Source: Burkholderiaceae bacterium (GTDB taxonomy: Bacteria > Pseudomonadota > Gammaproteobacteria > Burkholderiales > Burkholderiaceae). Taken from it: a stretch of DNA of 64,000 nucleotides. This document shows, one piece after another, positions 19,990 through 29,798 of the stretch. The translations under genes and the position numbers were made by a program. Within the stretch, counting starts at the first letter, position 1. Every line of letters starts with the position of its first letter. The stretch spans positions 124,001 to 188,000 of the forward strand of contig CANFOL010000001.1 of NCBI GenBank assembly GCA_947448695.1. Reading direction: 5' to 3'. The notes below the pieces were generated by a model. It saw only the letters and a program-made list of their open reading frames with translations, had not been told where the DNA came from and did no database searches.

Positions 19990-21351
19990 GTGTCTAAAGT
20001 TAAATCTCAGTATATTTGCCAAAGTTGTGGTGCAAGCTTTCCGAAATGGAGTGGGCAGTGTGTTGGGTGCCAGGAATGGAATACATTAGAAGAGTTTTTA
20101 GAAAAATCGGCAAACCAACGTTTTATTGGTTTAGCTAAATCGACACCATCTCAGAAGTTGTCGCAAATTACCCTTGAAGATTATGGTCGTATATCCACAA
20201 CTATTCCCGAATTTGATCGTGTTTTGGGCGGTGGATTAGTAGATGCTGGAGTGGTTCTTATCGGCGGAGATCCGGGTATCGGTAAATCAACACTACTTCT
20301 TCAGACACTTGCCAGTTTAAGCCTAGCGGGTGAGTCTGTCATGTATATTAGTGGTGAAGAATCATCAGCGCAAATCGCGCTTCGCGCACAACGTATCGGA
20401 TCATTTGCTCCTGATTTGGATGTTTATCCAGAAATTTTATTAGAAAAAATTATTCCCACATTAGAGGCAGTTCAACCTCGAGTTACGGTAATAGATTCCA
20501 TACAAACCGTTTATTCAGAAGCTTTAAGTTCAGCCCCAGGCTCAGTTGCACAAGTTCGTGAATGTGCTTCTCAGCTAACACGTTTAGCAAAATCATCAGG
20601 TATATCTATTCTTTTAGTTGGGCATGTTACTAAAGAAGGAAATATTGCGGGACCCCGTGTTCTTGAACACATTGTTGACACGGTTCTCTATTTTGAAGGT
20701 GATCCCCAATCTTCGTTTCGTTTAGTACGCGCAATTAAAAATCGCTTTGGTGCTGTGAATGAACTTGGCGTGTTTGCGATGACAGATAAAGGTTTAAAAG
20801 GGGTAAATAATCCATCAGCTTTGTTTTTGTCGCAAAGTAATGCAAGCGTTCCAGGAACATGCGTGTTAGTAACACAAGAGGGAACAAGACCGTTACTTGT
20901 TGAAATACAAGCTTTAGTTGATCAATCACATGTGCCCAATCCTAGAAGATTGGCAGTAGGGTTAGAGCAAAATCGGTTAGCGATGTTGCTTGCTGTTATG
21001 CACCGTCATGCTGGAATCGCTTGCTTTGATCAAGACGTATTTTTAAATGCCGTTGGAGGGGTAAAAATTACCGAACCTGCCGCCGATCTTGCAGTGCTTT
21101 TGGCAATACAATCTTCATTAAAAAATAAACCCTTACCAAGGGACTTGGTTGTTTTTGGAGAAGTAGGCTTAGCTGGCGAAATAAGGGCATGTCCCCGTGG
21201 TCAAGAACGCCTAAAAGAAGCGGCTAAATTAGGATTTAAAAGAGCAATTATTCCTAAGGCAAACCTTCCCAAGCAATCTCAATTTGATCAAATGGAATTG
21301 ATCGGTGTGGAAAGAATCGAAACTGCTCTACAAATAGTGAAAGATTTGTAA
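19990..21351 (+). CDS. radA: DNA repair protein RadA
   Basis: RadA (Sms) is a RecA-related hexameric motor that extends recombination intermediates by branch migration. The N-terminal zinc finger has C10, C13, C24 and C27. The Walker A motif is GGDPGIGKST, the family-specific KNRFG motif is present (KNRFGAVNELGVF), and the C-terminal Lon-protease-like domain contains VFLNAVGGVKITEPAAD and FGEVGLAGEIR. The start is GTG at 19990, needed to include the zinc finger. Length 453 is normal. Confidence 0.97.
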   Translation: MSKVKSQYICQSCGASFPKWSGQCVGCQEWNTLEEFLEKSANQRFIGLAKSTPSQKLSQITLEDYGRISTTIPEFDRVLGGGLVDAGVVLIGGDPGIGKSTLLLQTLASLSLAGESVMYISGEESSAQIALRAQRIGSFAPDLDVYPEILLEKIIPTLEAVQPRVTVIDSIQTVYSEALSSAPGSVAQVRECASQLTRLAKSSGISILLVGHVTKEGNIAGPRVLEHIVDTVLYFEGDPQSSFRLVRAIKNRFGAVNELGVFAMTDKGLKGVNNPSALFLSQSNASVPGTCVLVTQEGTRPLLVEIQALVDQSHVPNPRRLAVGLEQNRLAMLLAVMHRHAGIACFDQDVFLNAVGGVKITEPAADLAVLLAIQSSLKNKPLPRDLVVFGEVGLAGEIRACPRGQERLKEAAKLGFKRAIIPKANLPKQSQFDQMELIGVERIETALQIVKDL

Positions 21352-21352
21352 A

Positions 21353-21790
21353 ATGCCAAGTATTCCAGAATTCAAAAGGGAAGATTTTCCGAAGTTAGTT
21401 ACCATATCTACAAGGTGGTCAGATAATGATATTTACTTACATGTTAATAATGTCATTTATTTCTCTTACTTTGATACTGCAGTCAATCAAAACCTTGTGG
21501 AAAATGGAGTTTTAGAAATTGAGAACAGTGACGTGATTGGATTAGTAGTGAATAACCAATGTCAATTTTTTGCATCGATAGCTTTTCCGGATGTAGTTTC
21601 TGTTGGTGTAGCTGTCGAAAAAATAGGTAACTCGAGTGTCACTTATCGTTTGGGCATATTTAAAAATCAAGAAAATACATTATCTGCATTAGGAGCTTTT
21701 ACGCATGTGTATGTTAACCGTCAAACCCATCGACCAGTCCCGATACCAGAAAAAACCAGATCTCTCTTTGAGACCATGTTGATCAAATAA
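21353..21790 (+). CDS. Acyl-CoA thioesterase, 4HBT hotdog family
   Basis: The 145-residue hotdog-fold protein has the 4-hydroxybenzoyl-CoA-thioesterase-like motif RWSDNDIYLHVNNVIYFSYFD, where the Asp at the D-x-x-x-H-V-N-N pattern is catalytic in the family. It would hydrolyse acyl-CoA thioesters in the cytoplasm; the substrate cannot be read from the sequence. It begins one base after the radA stop and its own stop codon lies in the arm of the following terminator. Confidence 0.85.
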   Translation: MPSIPEFKREDFPKLVTISTRWSDNDIYLHVNNVIYFSYFDTAVNQNLVENGVLEIENSDVIGLVVNNQCQFFASIAFPDVVSVGVAVEKIGNSSVTYRLGIFKNQENTLSALGAFTHVYVNRQTHRPVPIPEKTRSLFETMLIK

Positions 21791-21817
21791 AAAAGGAAGC
21801 ATTTAGCTTCCTTTTTT
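21789..21817. terminator. Strong bidirectional terminator
   Basis: Arms 21789-21800 and 21806-21817 form a perfect 12 bp stem (A6-GGAAGC / GCTTCC-T6) around a 5 nt loop ATTTA. The A6 and T6 ends provide a U-tract in either direction, so it ends both the plus-strand radA/thioesterase transcript and the minus-strand Bug-protein gene at 21835. Confidence 0.9.
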
Positions 21818-21834
21818 ATGAAGGTGAAATCAAA

Positions 21835-22824
21835 TTAATCGATATAAGAACCGGAAGCTTTGATAATCGGAGCCCATTTTTTAATTTCAGACTCAACTTT
21901 ACGTTTTAGACCAAGAGGGGTTACATCATCTGGGGGTGCAATCTCAACATTTAACTCAGCAAGGCGTGCTTTGACGTCAGTATCGGCCAATGCAAACTTG
22001 AGGGCAGCGTTCAGTTTTTCATTTACTGCAGTTGGCGTACCTTTTGAAGTGTACATTCCGTGCCACGCCACAACTTCGAAGCCTTTTAAACCTTGCTCAT
22101 TGAGAGTTGGAACATTAGGCAGGCTAGACAAACGTTTTAGAGTTGTTGTGCCATAAAGGTTGACTTTATCTGCTTTGATATGGGAAAGGGTGTTTGTAGT
22201 TTGGTCACATAATAAATCAACCTGACCACCTAAAATATCAGTTATAGCGGGTCCAGTTCCTTTGTAAGGAATCTGTGTCAATGGGATGCCAAGTTGGCTT
22301 GTAAATAACATACCACAAAGTTGAGAAACTGCGCCAGGACCAGCATTCGCAAGGGTCACTTTATCTCGATTTTTTTGGATGTAAGCTAACAGCTCTTTAT
22401 AGTTGGTTGCTGGTAAGTTTTTACGACCAATCAATGTCATTGGCGCATTTACAACCTGACCAATATATTCAAAGTCGTTTAAGGTGTCATATGGTAATTT
22501 GGAATAAAGAGCTGGAGCTGTAGAAATGCCAATATGGTGGAGCAGCACCAAATGGCCATCTTTTGGAGATTTTGCGACACGATTTGCCGCAATAGTGCCT
22601 CCAGCACCAACCGTGTTTTCAACGATGACAGTTTGACCTAAAAATTTGGTCATTGGTACGGAAAGCAAGCGAGCAACGGCATCTGTAGGGCCACCTGCTG
22701 CAAACGGCACAACGAGGGTTACGGGTTTAGTTGGATATTCCTCAGCTTGTATTGAAAATGAAATAGAAAAAATGACTAATCCAATGAAGGAAACTACATT
22801 TTTGAGTGGTTTTATCATGTTCAT
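21835..22824 (-). CDS. Bug/TctC-family tripartite tricarboxylate-type solute-binding protein
   Basis: Bug proteins are periplasmic receptors of carboxylates that deliver ligand to TctAB permeases or act as sensors; they are greatly expanded in Burkholderiales. The 329-residue product has a signal peptide (cleavage after QAEE-proximal AxA, near residue 28), then the family N-terminus YPTKPVTLVVPFAAGGPTD, the NAGPGAVSQLCGMLF helix and QIPYKGTGPAITDILGGQVDL. No tctA or tctB gene is nearby, so it is an orphan receptor and its ligand is unknown. Two start Mets (residues 1 and 3) are possible. Confidence 0.92.
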   Translation of the reverse strand: MNMIKPLKNVVSFIGLVIFSISFSIQAEEYPTKPVTLVVPFAAGGPTDAVARLLSVPMTKFLGQTVIVENTVGAGGTIAANRVAKSPKDGHLVLLHHIGISTAPALYSKLPYDTLNDFEYIGQVVNAPMTLIGRKNLPATNYKELLAYIQKNRDKVTLANAGPGAVSQLCGMLFTSQLGIPLTQIPYKGTGPAITDILGGQVDLLCDQTTNTLSHIKADKVNLYGTTTLKRLSSLPNVPTLNEQGLKGFEVVAWHGMYTSKGTPTAVNEKLNAALKFALADTDVKARLAELNVEIAPPDDVTPLGLKRKVESEIKKWAPIIKASGSYID

Positions 22825-22884
22825 ATTTGAGAATAAGTAAGGTTAAAGAAATGACATTGTAATCTTAATTAAGGGCCAACATAA

Positions 22885-23772
22885 CTATGGTAAGTCCTTA
22901 TGAAGAATCAACAAAACTTGTGCGGAACCAGAAGATACGGATAACCAATTAACATTCAACTCCGGGAATGCCTTGATGAAGTGTTCATATTCATTGCCAA
23001 TTTCAAGTACAAGAGCTCCAGAATCATTTAAATAATCTTTTGCTTGATCAATAATGCTTCGAATAATGACCATACCATCTGCACCACCCGCTAGAGCTAA
23101 ACTAGGTTCTTGAAGGTACTCTTCTGGTAATTGCTCCATGGAGCTTGAATTTACATAGGGTGGATTGCATAGAATGATGTCATATCTGTCATGATCGGAT
23201 AGGGGTGGTAATCCATCAAATAGATCCCCGCAAAATAACTCAATGGATTCTTCGAGTTGATATTTTTCGATATTTAGCGCTGCTAATTCAAGTGCATCTG
23301 AGCTAATATCCGTGGCAGAAACTAACATATCTGGGCAAGCAATTGCCAAAAGGATTGCTAATGAACCGTTGCCGGTGCATAAATCTAAGGCACGCCCCCC
23401 TGGAGGTAGCCAAGGTTCCAAGGCTTCATCAGAAATCAGTTCTGCAATAAAAGAGCGGGGGACGATACTGCGCTCATCGCAAATAAAATCGTAACCCATT
23501 AACCAGGCTTCACCTAATAGATATGCAAGGGGTTTGCGCGATGTAAGACGTTCTTGAGCAATAACTTTTGCACGATCATAAGCTAGACTAGGGTATGGTT
23601 CATCGAGGCGATCTAGTGCATCGATTGGAGCAATATGAACGCAGTGTGACAATATCCAAAATGCTTCACTATCCGCATCTGGAGCACCATGCCCAAAAGA
23701 TAAATTCCCATTGGCCAATAGCTCGCTTAAATTATCACAAGCATCGTTAAAAGAAAACTCAGAATGATCCAC
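22885..23772 (-). CDS. prmB: Ribosomal protein L3 N5-glutamine methyltransferase
   Basis: PrmB methylates a glutamine of ribosomal protein uL3 using SAM. The 295-residue HemK-family protein has the SAM loop LDLCTGNGSLAILLA, the catalytic NPPY motif (CNPPYVNSSSM), and the N-terminal linker VPRSFIAELI that separates PrmB from the release-factor enzyme PrmC. It starts with GTG, one base overlapping the dapE stop (TAGTG), so it is translated from the dapD-dapE transcript. PrmC is the main alternative. Confidence 0.88.
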   Translation of the reverse strand: MDHSEFSFNDACDNLSELLANGNLSFGHGAPDADSEAFWILSHCVHIAPIDALDRLDEPYPSLAYDRAKVIAQERLTSRKPLAYLLGEAWLMGYDFICDERSIVPRSFIAELISDEALEPWLPPGGRALDLCTGNGSLAILLAIACPDMLVSATDISSDALELAALNIEKYQLEESIELFCGDLFDGLPPLSDHDRYDIILCNPPYVNSSSMEQLPEEYLQEPSLALAGGADGMVIIRSIIDQAKDYLNDSGALVLEIGNEYEHFIKAFPELNVNWLSVSSGSAQVLLILHKDLP

Positions 23773-24941
23773 TATAAAAGAACTAATTCTTCGAGGGTGC
23801 GACGATAAATATTTTTCAAGGATTCGATATCATCTAAATTAACGTTTTCGTTAATTTGATGAATTGAGGCATTGATGGGGCCAAATTCCACAACTTGAGG
23901 GCAAATTTTAGCTATAAATCGACCATCACTCGTACCACCAGTTGTGGAAAGTTGAGGTTCGATACCCACTTCATCAACAATTGCTTTCGTTAAAGCTTGG
24001 CATAAAGTGCCTTGAGGGGTTAAGAACGGCTCACCTCCCTGATTCCAAGAAATATCGTAATTGAGTTGATGTTTATTTAAGATATTTTCAACTTGTGTCA
24101 TTAAACCTTTAGCAGTACTTGAGGTTGCAAAGCGGAAGTTAAAATCAATAATAGCGTATCCAGGGATGACATTTAATGCACCTGTTCCTGAATGGAAATT
24201 TGAAGTTTGCCAAGTGGTTGGAGGAAAGTATTCATTCCCTTGATCCCATTCGATAGCGGCTAATTCTGATAAAACCGGGGCTGCTAAATGAATAGGGTTT
24301 TGTGCCAGATGTGGATATGCCACATGACCCTGCACACCCTTGATGGTTAGTTTTGCAGATAATGAACCTCTGCGCCCATTTTTAATGATATCCCCGAATT
24401 TTTTTGAGCTAGTCGGTTCACCCACAATACAATAGTCTAGCCGAACTTGACGTTCTTGTAATTTATTAACCACCACTACTGTCCCGTCTGTATTTTTAGG
24501 ACCTTCCTCATCGCTTGTTAATAAAAAAGCGATTGAACCCAAGTGCTTAGGATGTTGCTTCACAAATTCTTCGGCTGCAACAACAAATGCTGCTAGGGAG
24601 CTTTTCATATCAGCAGCACCACGACCAAATAAATGACCATCACGAATTTCCGGAATAAACGGATCTGAAGTCCATTTTTCAAGGGGGCCTGGTGGAACCA
24701 CATCGGTATGACCGGCAAAAACCAAACAGGGGGCATCACTTGCGCCACTGCCACGTCGAATAGCCCATAAGTTGGTTACGCGAAAATCCTCTGGCCCACT
24801 TAAAATCGTCTCACAACTAAAATCTAAGAGTTGCAGTCGACTAGCAATCAGAGCTTGGATGCCTCCGTCTTGTGGAGTAACGGATGGATGAGCAATAAGA
24901 CCTTGGGCTAGTAATTGAGTATTTGTCATCGAGGAAGTCAT
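23772..24941 (-). CDS. dapE: Succinyl-diaminopimelate desuccinylase
   Basis: DapE is a di-zinc M20 hydrolase that removes succinate from N-succinyl-LL-DAP, supplying DAP for peptidoglycan and lysine. Metal-ligand regions visible: [29 protein letters not shown] and [13 protein letters not shown], with GGTSDGRF and a late His-containing NASIHQINE. At 389 residues it is a little longer than usual because of the N-terminal MTSS. An in-frame ATG lies four codons downstream; the first ATG overlaps the preceding stop by four bases (ATGA) and is preferred. Confidence 0.95.
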   Translation of the reverse strand: MTSSMTNTQLLAQGLIAHPSVTPQDGGIQALIASRLQLLDFSCETILSGPEDFRVTNLWAIRRGSGASDAPCLVFAGHTDVVPPGPLEKWTSDPFIPEIRDGHLFGRGAADMKSSLAAFVVAAEEFVKQHPKHLGSIAFLLTSDEEGPKNTDGTVVVVNKLQERQVRLDYCIVGEPTSSKKFGDIIKNGRRGSLSAKLTIKGVQGHVAYPHLAQNPIHLAAPVLSELAAIEWDQGNEYFPPTTWQTSNFHSGTGALNVIPGYAIIDFNFRFATSSTAKGLMTQVENILNKHQLNYDISWNQGGEPFLTPQGTLCQALTKAIVDEVGIEPQLSTTGGTSDGRFIAKICPQVVEFGPINASIHQINENVNLDDIESLKNIYRRTLEELVLL

Positions 24942-25294
24942 AAAGCTCCCAATATGGATTGATAATCCACTTCCTTAAAGCCTAAATAAAGATTTTGTGA
25001 ATTATCCAAAATAGGTCGTTTGATCATTGAAGGATTTTGTATCATCAAGGAAATAGCCCCCACTTTATTTTTTGATAGTTCTTTTTGCTCATCACTAAGA
25101 TTTCGAAAAGTCATGCCAGAGCGATTGATTAATTGAGTCCATTCAACATGATTTAGCCATTGTTCGATTAAAGACTCATCCACACCCTTTTTTTTAAAGT
25201 CATAAAAGGTGTAATCCATTTGATGGTTTTCGAGCCATACCCTAGCCTTTTTAACAGTTTGGCAGTTGGGTATACCGTAAAGGGTAATGGACAT
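24938..25294 (-). CDS. ArsC/Spx-like (YffB family) thioredoxin-fold protein
   Basis: The 118-residue protein belongs to the ArsC/Spx/YffB group: [20 protein letters not shown] holds a single active-site-like Cys10 near the N-terminus, and [17 protein letters not shown] and NRSGMTFR follow the family pattern. Arsenate reduction is not implied, as ars genes are absent and YffB-type members are found beside dapE in many proteobacteria (E. coli yffB-dapE). A glutathione-dependent thiol function is the usual guess. It is coupled by four bases to dapE. Confidence 0.85.
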   Translation of the reverse strand: MSITLYGIPNCQTVKKARVWLENHQMDYTFYDFKKKGVDESLIEQWLNHVEWTQLINRSGMTFRNLSDEQKELSKNKVGAISLMIQNPSMIKRPILDNSQNLYLGFKEVDYQSILGAL

Positions 25295-25302
25295 GAGAGT
25301 TA

Positions 25303-26142
25303 TTAATCTCTTAAAAGTTCATTAATAGCTGTTTTAGCTCTCGTTTGAGCATCCACTTTTTTAACAATCACAGCAGCGTAAAGGCTGTATTTGCCATCTT
25401 TGGAAGGGATCGATCCTGGAACTACTACAGACCCTGCAGGAACACGGCCATAATGCACCTCACCAGTTTCACGATCATAGATTTTTGTACTTTGACCGAT
25501 ATAAACACCCATCGATAAAACGCTATTTTCTTCGATGACTACACCTTCAACAACTTCAGATCTTGCACCAATAAAGCAGTTATCTTCAATAATTACCGGC
25601 CCAGCTTGAACTGGTTCCAATACGCCACCAATCCCAACCCCACCTGATAAATGAACATTTTTGCCAATTTGAGCGCAAGAACCAACAGTCGCCCATGTAT
25701 CAACCATACTCCCCTCATCTACATAAGCACCAATATTGACGTAAGAGGGCATTAGAACAACATTCTTTCCGATAAATGAGCCACGTCTTGCCATTGCTGG
25801 TGGGACAACTCGAAATCCACCTTTCACAAAATCTTCTTGAGTGTATTTTTCAAATTTAGAAGGTACTTTATCAAAAAACTGCGTATAACCTCCAGCACTC
25901 ATTATTTCGTTGTCTTGTAGTTTAAAAGACAATAAAACCGCCTTTTTAACCCATTGATGTACAGTCCATACACCAACTGACTCTCTTGAAGCAACACGAA
26001 TTTCACCCTGATTAAGACCCTCAATTACCTCGGCAATGCTAGCCCGTAATTCAGGAGTGGCATTTTGATTTGATATCTGAGTACGGTTATCCCAGGCTTG
26101 GTCAATAATTAATTGAAGTTGATCTTTATTTGTATTTGTCAT
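25303..26142 (-). CDS. dapD: 2,3,4,5-tetrahydropyridine-2,6-dicarboxylate N-succinyltransferase
   Basis: DapD transfers a succinyl group from succinyl-CoA to tetrahydrodipicolinate in the DAP pathway. The 279-residue protein has an N-terminal helical domain and a left-handed beta-helix made of hexapeptide repeats (for example [20 protein letters not shown] and [19 protein letters not shown]). It is first in the minus-strand unit dapD, ArsC-like, dapE, prmB, and starts 133 bp from the divergent smc gene. Confidence 0.97.
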   Translation of the reverse strand: MTNTNKDQLQLIIDQAWDNRTQISNQNATPELRASIAEVIEGLNQGEIRVASRESVGVWTVHQWVKKAVLLSFKLQDNEIMSAGGYTQFFDKVPSKFEKYTQEDFVKGGFRVVPPAMARRGSFIGKNVVLMPSYVNIGAYVDEGSMVDTWATVGSCAQIGKNVHLSGGVGIGGVLEPVQAGPVIIEDNCFIGARSEVVEGVVIEENSVLSMGVYIGQSTKIYDRETGEVHYGRVPAGSVVVPGSIPSKDGKYSLYAAVIVKKVDAQTRAKTAINELLRD

Positions 26143-26275
26143 ATGAGGATTTTCAGGAGTTATTACGATTTAATCTAATTATTTTATATCTTTGTTGCTA
26201 AATGAGGTAAAAACACAGATTGATTTACAAAAATTGATATCATCATGTTTTAACGGTGAAAAAATGTAAATCGTT

Positions 26276-29200
26276 GTGAGACTGAAATCAATCAAACTAG
26301 CGGGTTTTAAATCCTTTGTAGACCCCACCAACTTTGAGCTACCAGGGCAGCTTATTGGCGTAGTGGGGCCCAATGGTTGTGGTAAATCTAACATTATTGA
26401 CGCGGTCAGATGGGTTTTAGGTGAGTCACGTGCAAGTGAATTGCGTGGTGAGTCGATGCAGGACGTCATTTTTAATGGTTCGGGACTGCGCAAGCCAGCA
26501 GGAAGAGCTAGCGTTGAATTGATATTTGACAACACAGATGGACGTGCGCAGGGGCAGTGGGCGCAATTTGGTGAGATTTCTGTGAAACGCGTCTTAACGA
26601 GAGATGGCGCTTCGAATTATTTAATTAATCAGCAAGTTGTTCGTCGTAAAGATATACAAGATATGTTCCTGGGTACTGGCCTGGGTCCAAGGGCGTATGC
26701 GATTATTGGTCAAGGGACTATTTCACGGATTATTGAATCAAAGCCTGAAGAGTTGCGCGTATTTTTAGAGGAGGCTGCGGGTGTTTCCAAATACAAAGAA
26801 CGACGAAAAGAAACGGAAGCGCGCCTTGAAGATACCCAAGAAAATCTCACCCGTGTCCAGGATATCCTAAGAGAATTAGATGCTCAATTGATTAAATTAG
26901 AATCGCAAGCTGAAGTTGCTCAAAAATATACAGAATATCAACAGACGATCCATGAGCAGCAGCAAATGTTGTGGGTCATGCGATTAATTGAAGGTGAGCA
27001 AAATCAGAGTCAACAACAACAAATCATTCGCCAAGCGCAAATTGATTTAGAAGAAAAAATTGCATCAGTAAGGTCGATTGAAGCCGAGCTAGAGGTAAAG
27101 CGTAATCAGCAGTATGAATTACAAAATAATGTATCTCAAGCTCAGGGTGATTTGTATGAAGTTAATGCTCAAATTTCAAGAATTGAGTCTGAAATTAAAT
27201 TTGCGAGTGACTCAAAGCAACGATTAGAAACTCAACTGCAAAGTCTTGAAACCCAATTATTGCGTTGGCAAGCACAGTTTGACCATGCGTCTGATCAGCA
27301 TAGCAAAGTTCAGGTAGAAATTCAGCAAGCTCAAAATGATGATGAGGTTTGCCAATCTGATGTGAAAAGGCATGGAGCTGTTTTGCCTGATCTTGATGAT
27401 CGTTGGTCACATTCCGAGCAACTTGTGAATCAATTAAGAAATATATTTAATGAATTGGATAAGCGAGTTGTTAGTAAGAATGCATCGATTCAAGGTATTA
27501 GTTCTCAAATTGAGCAATTAGAGCAACGTTTAGCACGCTTGCAAATTGATTTTGAAAAATTAATTAAGCCTAATGAAGAAGCTTTAAATACTGCAATTGA
27601 TCGTAGTCAAAGTGCTATCAAGAAAAGAGATGAAGCACAGATCAAGTTACAGGGTTCAGAGCAAGCGGTTCCATTAGCCGACAAAGCTAGACAAGAATCC
27701 CAGCAAGCACTGCAACAAGCAAATCAAGCGGTTAGCCAAACACAAGCAAAATTGTCAGCTTTAAAAGGGATTCAAGAACGAGTTCAGTCACAAGGTAAAT
27801 TGCGCCCCTGGTTAGAGCAGCATCAGTTGCATCAGTCGCCAAGGTTGTGGCAAAAAATTCAAGTGGAAAATGGTTGGGAATCTGCTGTCGAATCTATATT
27901 AAGAGAAAGAACTGGCGCAATTCAAACGAGTGATTTAAATGATTCAGTCAAGTTCGTTGAAATGATTCCTCCTGGAAGGGTTGCCTGGTTTGAGGCCTCA
28001 AGTAGTCAAGCAATTTCAAGACCGGCAAGTGTCAGCAATTTAACCCCATTGTTTAGTCGAATTATTGTTAAAGATTTGGCGCTAGCAAATGCATTACAAG
28101 AGTGGTTAGTTAATGTATTTGTTATAGATACAGTAGCTGATGCTTTATCTAGACGACAAGAATTACCGATTGGTGGCGTATTTGTTGCAAAGTCTGGTCA
28201 TATTATTTCTCGAGTTGGTATTCAGTTATATGCTGAAGATAATGAACAGTCAGGATTAATTGCAAGGGCTAAAGAGATTGAAAGTTTAGAGTTGCAAATT
28301 AAATCTGAGCAGATCATCCTAGAAGAGGCGCAAAGTGAGCACTCCAGAATGCAATCTCATTATCAGATGGCACACCAACAAGCAATTAATGATCGCTTAG
28401 CTACTGAGCAAACCGTAAAAGATGCACATCGATTTGAAATGGAAACTTTGCAACTTAAGCAAGCAGAGCAAGAGTATTCAACCAAAGCAAATCAAGTAAC
28501 AAATGATATTGTTGAAACCGAACAATCGATTGCTAATTTTAAAGTCACATTGACACAGAGCAATTCTGATCTAAATCAGCTTGATCAAGAAATTGTGGAA
28601 TCTCGTGCGCAATTTGAAAAATCGCAAGTTGCACATCAAGAGTTACAAAAAGCAAGAGAGGATGCCTTAAAACATCATCAAAACTTGGTTTCTAAAGCTC
28701 AAGAGGCTTCTTATCAATTAAGAACTTTGCTTCAAAGGCAAAACGACTTGAATAGCGAAATGAAAATGTCTGCTGAGCAGATTGAGCAAATCAAAAATTC
28801 AGAGTTAAATATTCATCAAGATTTACAACAATTTTCTGACGTTACTTTACAAGATCAATTACAGGAACAATTAGGTATTCGCTCAGATAGGGAGAATGCT
28901 CTTGCCCAAGCAAGAACAATCTATGATGCCTTAGTATTTGAAGTTAAAACCACAGATGAGAATCGCATGGGTTTAGAGAAGTTTATTGAACCGATTCGTG
29001 AAAAAATAACTGCGGCTCAATTAAAAGAACAAGCATCTAGGCTGACAGTCGAGCAATTTAACACTTTATTGATGGAACAAAATGCTGACATCGAAAGTGT
29101 GAAATCCAAAATAACACAAGAATATCGTGTAGCGCAGTTGCAAATACAAGTGAATCAGTTGCAAAGTCAAGTTCAAGCCCTGGGGCCAGTTAATATGGCG

Positions 29201-29797
29201 GCTTTGGACGAGTTAAAAGCATCTCGCGAAAGAAAAGGCTTCTTAGATGCCCAGACTGCTGACTTAAATGAAGCGATGATGACTTTAACTGATGCCATTA
29301 TGCGCATTGATGGAGAAACAAGGAGTCTGTTGCAAGACACCTTTAACCAAGTTAATCAGCATTTCTCCGAGATTTTCCCGGCTTTATTTGGTGGTGGTAA
29401 TGCCAAGTTGGTAATGACTGGAGAGGAAATACTTGATTCTGGTGTTCAAGTGATGGCGCAGCCACCAGGCAAGAAAAATACAACGATTCACCTACTGTCT
29501 GGAGGCGAAAAAGCCCTTACAGCGATTGCTTTGGTATTTTCATTATTCCAATTAAATCCAGCGCCATTTTGTTTATTAGATGAAGTTGATGCTCCATTGG
29601 ATGACGCCAATACTGCGAGATACTCTGATATTGTTGCCAAAATGTCGCAAAAAACACAATTTTTGTTCATTTCACACAATAAAATAACGATGGAAATTGC
29701 TAATCAATTGATTGGTGTTACGATGCAAGAGCAGGGTGTATCTAGAGTAGTTGCTGTGGATCTACAATCTGCTACTGCATTGACCCAGAGTGAATAA
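26276..29797 (+). CDS. smc: Chromosome partition protein Smc
   Basis: Smc is the ATPase of the Smc-ScpAB complex that loops and organises the chromosome. The 1173-residue protein has the N-terminal Walker A GPNGCGKSNIIDAVRW, two long Gln/Glu-rich coiled coils, a central hinge near residues 510-640, and the C-terminal signature LSGGEKALTAIALVFS with Walker B FCLLDEVDAPLDDAN. The start is GTG at 26276: the start region MRLKSIKLAGFKSF is conserved, and a stop (TAA) lies in frame just upstream. scpA and scpB are not in the window. zipA and ligA follow on the same strand. Confidence 0.97.
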   Translation: MRLKSIKLAGFKSFVDPTNFELPGQLIGVVGPNGCGKSNIIDAVRWVLGESRASELRGESMQDVIFNGSGLRKPAGRASVELIFDNTDGRAQGQWAQFGEISVKRVLTRDGASNYLINQQVVRRKDIQDMFLGTGLGPRAYAIIGQGTISRIIESKPEELRVFLEEAAGVSKYKERRKETEARLEDTQENLTRVQDILRELDAQLIKLESQAEVAQKYTEYQQTIHEQQQMLWVMRLIEGEQNQSQQQQIIRQAQIDLEEKIASVRSIEAELEVKRNQQYELQNNVSQAQGDLYEVNAQISRIESEIKFASDSKQRLETQLQSLETQLLRWQAQFDHASDQHSKVQVEIQQAQNDDEVCQSDVKRHGAVLPDLDDRWSHSEQLVNQLRNIFNELDKRVVSKNASIQGISSQIEQLEQRLARLQIDFEKLIKPNEEALNTAIDRSQSAIKKRDEAQIKLQGSEQAVPLADKARQESQQALQQANQAVSQTQAKLSALKGIQERVQSQGKLRPWLEQHQLHQSPRLWQKIQVENGWESAVESILRERTGAIQTSDLNDSVKFVEMIPPGRVAWFEASSSQAISRPASVSNLTPLFSRIIVKDLALANALQEWLVNVFVIDTVADALSRRQELPIGGVFVAKSGHIISRVGIQLYAEDNEQSGLIARAKEIESLELQIKSEQIILEEAQSEHSRMQSHYQMAHQQAINDRLATEQTVKDAHRFEMETLQLKQAEQEYSTKANQVTNDIVETEQSIANFKVTLTQSNSDLNQLDQEIVESRAQFEKSQVAHQELQKAREDALKHHQNLVSKAQEASYQLRTLLQRQNDLNSEMKMSAEQIEQIKNSELNIHQDLQQFSDVTLQDQLQEQLGIRSDRENALAQARTIYDALVFEVKTTDENRMGLEKFIEPIREKITAAQLKEQASRLTVEQFNTLLMEQNADIESVKSKITQEYRVAQLQIQVNQLQSQVQALGPVNMAALDELKASRERKGFLDAQTADLNEAMMTLTDAIMRIDGETRSLLQDTFNQVNQHFSEIFPALFGGGNAKLVMTGEEILDSGVQVMAQPPGKKNTTIHLLSGGEKALTAIALVFSLFQLNPAPFCLLDEVDAPLDDANTARYSDIVAKMSQKTQFLFISHNKITMEIANQLIGVTMQEQGVSRVVAVDLQSATALTQSE

Positions 29798-29798
29798 A

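Noticed and set aside
25000..25294. Arsenic resistance gene arsC
   Set aside because: No ars neighbours; the YffB-type sequence and dap context fit a housekeeping thioredoxin-fold protein better.
26179..26535. 118-codon minus-strand ORF over the smc start
   Set aside because: Antisense to the conserved Smc ATPase head; composition is that of a shadow frame.
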